This document shows, piece after piece, positions 57,559-64,000 of a stretch of 64,000 bases of DNA; position 1 is the stretch's first letter, and every line of letters begins with the position of its first letter. A program made the position numbers and the translations under genes. This stretch comes from Bisporella sp. PMI_857 (lineage: Eukaryota > Ascomycota > Leotiomycetes > Helotiales > Helotiaceae): positions 992,001-1,056,000 of the forward strand of contig JAJSPD010000003.1 of the NCBI GenBank assembly GCA_021307315.1, written 5' to 3'. The notes beneath the pieces are model-generated. The model saw only the letters and a program-made list of their open reading frames with translations, had not been told where the DNA came from and searched no databases.

Positions 57559-58835
57559 CAGAATAGGTCGGCGGGACGATCATCCAAGATGGACAATGTA
57601 CAATCTCACCGATTATCCATTAATCAAAAATCATAAAGCCACATCTCAGTCTCCTTGGGGTGAGTCCAGCCACAAACTTCTGGGTCTCGTTTGAGCAGCA
57701 CAGGGATGAAGTTCCTCGGCGAGGTCCTGCGCTATCAACTTTCCCGTAGTTACGATCCCCAATAGAGTCTCGCTCAAGCCCTAAATAGCGAGACCACACG
57801 TCCAGTCCAGTCAGTCCCAAGCTCTACTTTAGTTGCCGCGACACCCAATGTAACCCTTCCAACTGGACCTGGAGTAGTGTCCAATCATTTTATTATAGTA
57901 TAGTGTAGTCTGAAACATACAAATTACTGTGGTTTGTCTTCAAATCAACATACTTCTAAGAACATTCCAAGACTGTGGTTCTTCACGCTATTGTGATAGT
58001 GATGTTGATGTTGATGCCGATATCCCACCAGCGCAGTGTCGACCAGAGACACATTCGGCGCTCAACTGGCCTTTGATTTCTTCAAGTCCAACCATCATGT
58101 TGAATTCTTCCGTCGAAGTCTATCAGCCTTATGCGTAAGGCTGATGGTAGAGTATCAATATTTCCGTCAACCCTAAGAAAACTGCTACCCTCTTTCTGTT
58201 CTTCTCTGATAGCGAAAAGGCTTTTCTGCATAACACATAAAGTCGAGGGGCAATGTTAGCAAAAGCTTCTTGGTCTTATGGCGAGTGTGAGCAACAATCT
58301 ATCGAGCATAGTATCCGTAGGTAGATCCCCGGCAATGCATCAGGCATAGTCTCCATAGTTTTACAGCGCAGAGTGCCATGAAGTGTGAATACTTTCAAGC
58401 CATCGATAGCACGTAGAGAGGCATATGGACAATTGGCTTCGCTACTATTCCAAAGATTTCCTGCAGTACTTCATGCTTCGTTGTAGTGTACCACGCAAAG
58501 CCAGAAGTAAGTGGTAAGGATAGCCTCACACTTTCGCAATGGATAGACATACATTATACAAGGGTGGTGGGAGGGAGGCATACTAGTGAAGGTTTCGGAA
58601 GAAAGCTGTTGATCCAAGAAAACGTCTTCTAGGTCTCCCTACTGGAGATCATTAATGAGGCATGGATTGGGAGGAGAGAGGGAGGTGTCATGTTGCTATG
58701 CTCCAGAAAAAAAAAAGGAAAAAAAAAGATGTAGAGCCACGTACGAGCACTTGTTGTTCAAATGCACCCCATTTCGATTCAAAAATGTAGGAAAAACAAG
58801 ATGATTGAGAATTTGAGAAATAAACACTCTAATAT

Positions 58836-58864
58836 AAAATAAATGAATGAATAAATAAATAATA
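58836..58864. repeat. AAAT/GAAT-type tetranucleotide tract
   Basis: An imperfect tetranucleotide run (AAATAAATGAATGAATAAAT and onward) lies in an AT-rich part of the spacer. Confidence 0.7.
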
Positions 58865-59564
58865 TATCATCTTGTAAATAATCGTGTGCCAATTTTTCAA
58901 ACTACATTTACTTGATCTGATTTGCTTTGATTCTTATTCACTCCATCTCATCCTCTGCCTGATTTCGTCATAAGCCTAGCCGACAAAGAGAACTTAAGCT
59001 TCCTGGTACAACGCGACACTGACATTTCGAGCTTTCTATCTCGGAACTCCAACCACAGTCACCTTTCCACCATCACAACTAGGACAACTGCTACAGCAAC
59101 AAACGCAGAATTTTAACGACTGCCATACACGACTATCTATCTCGACAACCCAGTCAATCTGATAGCAGATACGGAAGGCGCCTGCACAGTTTCTTTCGAT
59201 ACCTCACGCTCATTTTGACATCCTCATCCAACGGTCCTAGTACACTTTCCAACGCAACGCATTTGACTCCACGCGAGCACCTCCGCATATACGCCTCCCT
59301 CTATTTCGCAGCTATCTGGAGCGTATTAACTCAACCCTTTTTCAGAAACTCGACCATCACTACCAGTCTGTGAAAACTGGTGCTGTCAACTGCAGAGCTC
59401 CTTTCCCTGCACATACCATATCTGTCCGTAGCATCGACTGCCTGGAGCATTCCCTTTGTGGATGCTCCTACGAGCTGGCAAGCTGTCGACAGCTATTGGT
59501 GTCTTGGAGGTTGTGGAGGGGGTCATAATATAATACCGGCGGCCTTGCCGCATCCGCCATCAAC

Positions 59565-62500
59565 ATGGTCAAGATTACAAAGACTATGCAGGCAAAGCAC
59601 CTGGAAACGTTGGTAAGTTGCACAAATCTTAAAATATCTTCCTCCTACTAACATATCCTCAAAGTCACCATGGCTCAAGCAGTTCAGCATGACCGCATGC
59701 ACCACGCCTTTGGAACTCCTACCACAACATCTTGCAACCTTTCCGACCAAATGGTCGCTTCCACGAGGAGATCTCTATCACTGGATTTCGCTTCTCAATC
59801 GGTTCGATTCTGTACTTGAGAAGTTCTGCAAGACATATAAACTTGACGAGGGGCCACAGACCGTGGAATTTGGCCGCCTAGTACTTCAGGAAAGCAATAA
59901 TAATCAGACGGGCACTTCTAGTCTATTACTTCAGCCTGACGGAGATTTGTCTCTGGTGGTTGCAATTCTGTCCTTTTCCCGAATACTGTTACGAAATTGT
60001 GGAAACCGGAGTCTTTATGCTAGCAGCCCTCACCTGAACAACCTGCTCAACACCACTCATCTCCCGCTGCTCGAAGCCACACTCTTACTTGGCTCCGAGC
60101 TAGCACAAAGGTACCAAGCAGCTGTAAAGCGCATGCATCCGAGCAGTCTCAAGCACTCGCAGACTGCGTTAGCAAGCCACTACAACATCAACCTTGATAG
60201 AGTCACCCAACTTGCATGGCCGTTCACGAAGACCACCATTACAAAACAAGTCTCGAATTTTCAAGAATCGCCTGTAATTACCACTCCCAATGCGAAGGGG
60301 AAGGAGAAAGCAAATTTTGGTCTTTCTACTTTAAATGCTACTTCATCAACTACCACTTACGCTACGGATCTGGTCTCTTTAGCAAAGGCTGGAAGTGGTA
60401 CTAGTAAAAGCGATCCACGTACAAAACCCGAGGATTCTGCTGCTGATGGCGATGCGAACTGGGAAGATTGGGGAGGTGTCAGGTTAACTTATTACCCAAA
60501 ATCGGGCTCCGATATCACCACCTCTCCTGGTAATATTACAAATCGCCCTCCTACCAACATTGTTTCGTCAACCACACCTGTCACGCCGACGCCGATCCGC
60601 CGATCGTCAAATCTTGGGCCCAATGGCCAGCGAGCAAACAAATACCCAAATTCCAATGATGTTTCCGTTCAGTCAAGTGATGAGAATCCCCATGCAAGTG
60701 TCAAGGTTGTAGAGGCTACATCTTTGGAGTTGAGGACCGAAGGCATACATAATGTCTTGCGGCAGAACCTCACAGGACTGCCTCAAGACATGCAATATCA
60801 GCTTCTCACAAAACTCCGAGTTGCGAGTGCCTTGACGACATCCTCAGAAAGCCGACAGCAAATGCTTGCCATTCGTCTTCTTGCTATCACAAATCTTGCT
60901 TATATTTTCCCTGAGACATTGTTTCTCGAAAATGTCTTGAAACAGGATGGCGATGAGCCTCGGCGGCTGCAGCTCGCATATCAGCTGGCGGAGTTGATTC
61001 ACCCGCAAGTTGATGGCGATGGCGGAGTATCTCGTCAACTGCAATCAATAGTTTTGGCTACGCTAGATGCGCTTGCGCAGCATCCAGTAAAGTATCAGGA
61101 TGTTTGTGCTGCGCTCAACACAAATGTCAACCATGGTATCCTCCTATACATTGTGAGGACAGCTGTCGCTGAGATGAAGGACGAAGACACATCAGCAAAT
61201 GACCAGCTTTCTGACGAGGATCAGTGGCGCGACGCACTCTTTGCCCTGATTTCTACAATCTCTAATAATCAAAGAACTGCAAACGAATTAGTCACGGCTG
61301 GATTAATCCCTATCCTAGTGGAGATTCTGAGTTTGCGTACAAGCGTTGCGAAGCGCTACCAGCCTAAGGTGTTGACGTTTCTCGATAACATTATGTATAC
61401 AGCACGAGATACTTTTGAGACCTTTGTTGATGCAAACGGCCTAAATGTAGTCTCTGAACTGATAGTGTTTGAGGTCTCTACCGCCATCGCGAACACGTCT
61501 TCTGAAGTAGGCAATCAGTCAGAACGCCTGTCAGTTGTGGACTACCAGACCACCTACTATCAACAGCAAACACTAAAGATGCTTTTCAAGTTCATCCATC
61601 ACATGATAACATCTGCTGGTGCTTTTGGCACTAATTTTGATCGACTGCTGCGAAATTTGATTGACTCGTCACAGCTCTTGAACAGCTTGCGCCAAGTCAT
61701 CTCATCTGGCCCTGTCTTTGGGTCTATTGTATGGACCAATGCAGTCAGTATTCTCAATGATTTTATAAACAACGAGCCTACAAGTTTCGCTATTATCGCT
61801 GAGGCTGGGTTAAGTCGAGCCCTTCTTGAATCTGTCATATGTCGAACAATAGCAGTTCCAACCGAGAATGCATCAACACCGGCTGCAGATGACGAAGCTG
61901 AGGAGGGAGCATCTCCTGACCGATCTTCGGGGACTGATGACGGTTCTCATGATAGTTCTCAGGAAAGTGAGGCCGCGCGAAACTTACCAGCCCTTTCAAG
62001 ACCACCTTTGTCTGAACTTCAAAACCCTCGTGGCGGGCCACTCGCGCAAGGTATCATGCCAACTTCAGAAACTATAAACATTGTACCCCAAGCTTTTGGT
62101 GCCATATGCTTGAATAACTCGGGCATGGAGATGTTTCAGCAATGCGGCGCTCTAGAGAGCTTCTTTGAGATATTCGAAAGTCCACAACATGTGAAGTGTA
62201 TGAATGGCAACAAGGACTTACCATCTACGCTTGGCAGCACTTTTGACGAACTAGTTCGCCATCATCCTCCTCTCAAAAAGGCTATAATAAATGCTGTTCT
62301 CAATATGGTCACCCGTGTCAGCTGCCTCTGCAAGCTAAAAGCAGTCAAGAACAGTCTCGGTACAAAGCTGTGGTCACGCGATGCTACAGGCATGATGGTC
62401 GTGGCAGACCAGAAATTGACCCAGCACAATAGTTCTCGCATTGAGGACAAAAATAAAGAAAGTTCTGCGAAAGAAAATCATGATGTCGAAATGCAAGACA

Positions 62501-64000
62501 TTGACCATCCAAGCGACAGTGGTGAGACCCTTTTGGACACCAATCCAGATCCTCCAATGACGCAATATATTGGTGCGGTCGCCAGCTTTCTATCTACATT
62601 GTTCAATAACACTACCGTTCGGTCTGAATTTTGCTCATCAGAAGGCGCTATTGACTTCGTCCTGGACCTTGCCGACTCTCCTTGTTTAGATGAAGAATTT
62701 ACGAACGGATCGGGGTCTCGAACACTGCGCAGCGTCATTTCTATCCTTGCCGAGACCAAGTGCCATCTCACATTACCATCCCTACTCCGACGAGCTCAAA
62801 CTGCCGCTGATGTTATTTCTCCGCTTGCAAGACATGATGGTGAAGGCCCCTTTTTCAAACCTTTCATCAACATGGAAGCACATCAATTGGCCGATATAGC
62901 TTTTCTTGCACAAGGTACTAATCTCGCCAAGGCCTTGGTTAATCTTAATTCGCTGGTATCAACTATTCAATCATGTCTACAAGTTTCAGCCTATGGTGGA
63001 CATAGAAACCCTGCCTCCGGGCTTAATCAGCTTAACCTGGCCGACTATTTTGTCTCTCTGGTGCAAAGTCTTGGACCGTTATTGAGCGCATCTTTCCGAG
63101 AGGTGTTTGAATTTCATAAGGTTATCCCCAATCATTGGATCGCCGGCGAACAATTTTCTCCTGCAAAAGGATTTACAGAAGTTGAGGCTGCAGTTGAGGC
63201 TTCTACAGATACTATTTCGGAATCTGTTGAGGCAGTTGCCTCTGCCTCCGGTCCTAAGTCGATTACAGATTCGGAGAAGGGAAGCACAGAATATAAGAAT
63301 ATGATGGTGCTGAACTCACTCCTTCAACGAATGCCTCTTACATTTAATCCTTTCTTCAAGACGTTGGGAAGGGGCTTAGTCAGCAAACGATCAGGCGCAG
63401 ACCCATTCCAAAAACAGAACCATGCCGCTGTTGCGGACTCCTTAGCTGAGACAATCCTTCGAGCTCTCATTCCTCGTGGTCCCGAGGCTTCAGCGGAGAA
63501 TCTAGCCCACTGGATCGGCGCTCTAAACGGCTTGAAGGATATGTTGATTGATAAATCACCTCATAATGAGCGTCCTACGCAAACTATTACACTAGTCCTA
63601 CAAGCTTTCAAGGATCGTGGGGGTTTTGACGTGCTTAATAGTATGCTTCAGATATTCTCTTCAGTGATTCAGTCGAGCGATGTCGCGGATGAGATCAAAG
63701 ACAAGTTTCCTACTTACTCACCCTTGGCACTCTCTATTAAGGGGGTTGAGAAGATTTTGGAGATTTACAAGGACGTGGTCGGTGGCAAGAATGTCACCGA
63801 CGCTATTCAGACCGTCTCAATGACTTCGAGGGAAAATCGAGATCGATCAAAGCCGGGCTATTTCTCTCCACAGCAGTTTCTTGTGGAGTTGAGAATGGCT
63901 GTTCTTCCGGTTGTGCGTGGTCTATGGGAGTCTGGATTGGTCGAGAACACTCACGCCGGCAGTATCACTCGAAAGATAATTGAGGTGATACGAACGATTG
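59565..64000 (+). CDS. TOM1: TOM1/HUWE1-type HECT ubiquitin ligase, N-terminal part
   Basis: Exon 1 (59565-59612) encodes MVKITKTMQAKHLETL. A 52-nt intron with a GTAAGT donor and a perfect CTACTAACAT branch site follows. Exon 2 runs open from 59665 to the window edge, about 1445 codons, so the protein is partial and the HECT domain lies outside. The N terminus WLKQFSMTACTTPLELLPQ, PRGDLYHWISLLNRFDSVLE and later WEDWGGVRLTYYPK, EGIHNVLRQNLTGLP, FGSIVWTNAVSILNDFINNE and EAGLSRALLESV fit the DUF908/DUF913 armadillo-like region of this family. Yeast Tom1 degrades excess ribosomal proteins and histones and affects mRNA export. A long disordered acidic segment lies near the middle. Confidence 0.95.

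Larger units (their letters stand above)
57151..59564. other. Long divergent intergenic region
   Basis: About 2.4 kb separates the divergent GYP5 and TOM1 starts. No gene is supported. There is a (CAT)5 microsatellite at 57544-57558, an A-rich tract near 58707-58729 and an AAAT/GAAT tract near 58836-58864. The last 600 bases are strongly C/T/A-rich and are probably the TOM1 promoter and long 5' leader. Confidence 0.5.

Noticed and set aside
59380..59616. 78-codon frame upstream of TOM1
   Set aside because: It overlaps the TOM1 start in another phase and reads like leader sequence.

Overview
The window looks like nuclear DNA of a filamentous ascomycete (Pezizomycotina, most likely Leotiomycetes; the class is an inference from family resemblance, not proven). 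Genes lie on both strands and are interrupted by introns of mostly 44-110 nt with GTRNGT-type donors, CTAAC/CTGAC-like branch sites and TAG/CAG acceptors. The gene content is fungal: GYP5-type TBC protein, TOM1/HUWE1-type ligase, DUF7053, GH47 mannosidase, fungal RPS6 and RPS8. There is no operon structure, tRNA, rRNA, CRISPR array or intact transposon that I can support.

Layout. 1-4.8 kb: a truncated Cys-rich hypothetical gene, a hypothetical minus-strand gene and an intact 10-exon MFS anion/cation symporter gene. 4.8-12.6 kb: a decayed stretch holding remains of a class-III PLP aminotransferase and of a Zn2Cys6 transcription factor around an intact DUF2470 membrane-protein gene. With the MFS gene this may be the relic of a small catabolic or secondary-metabolism cluster. 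14-16.3 kb: a 780-residue coiled-coil protein. 18-20 kb: RPS6, a 30-codon spliced membrane microprotein and CTF8. 20.5-26.6 kb: an apparent gene desert that, once introns are considered, holds several very small, spliced, mostly single-span membrane microproteins plus a small Cys-rich protein. 29-34 kb: a BLOC-1 subunit 1-like gene, RPS8 and a type I membrane protein with a Cys-rich ectodomain. 36-45 kb: a GPI-type CAP/PR-1 protein, a protein with repeated SUMO-type motifs, a GH47 alpha-1,2-mannosidase and a DUF7053 protein. 46-48 kb: two long overlapping reading frames on the same strand. 48.5-53.5 kb: a peroxisomal-type ABCD half transporter next to an AidB-like acyl-CoA dehydrogenase ending in a PTS1-like tripeptide. 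54-57 kb: GYP5-like Rab GAP. 59.6-64 kb: N-terminal part of the TOM1/HUWE1 HECT ligase, running off the window.

The conserved genes cover translation (RPS6, RPS8), cohesion/replication (CTF8), trafficking (BLOC-1 subunit, GYP5), glycoprotein trimming (GH47), peroxisomal fatty-acid metabolism (ABCD transporter plus acyl-CoA dehydrogenase) and ubiquitin signalling (TOM1). The least explained part is 20.5-26.6 kb, where at least three well-formed spliced microprotein genes in the same orientation share one design: an N-terminal hydrophobic segment split by a phase-1 intron, followed by a short basic tail.
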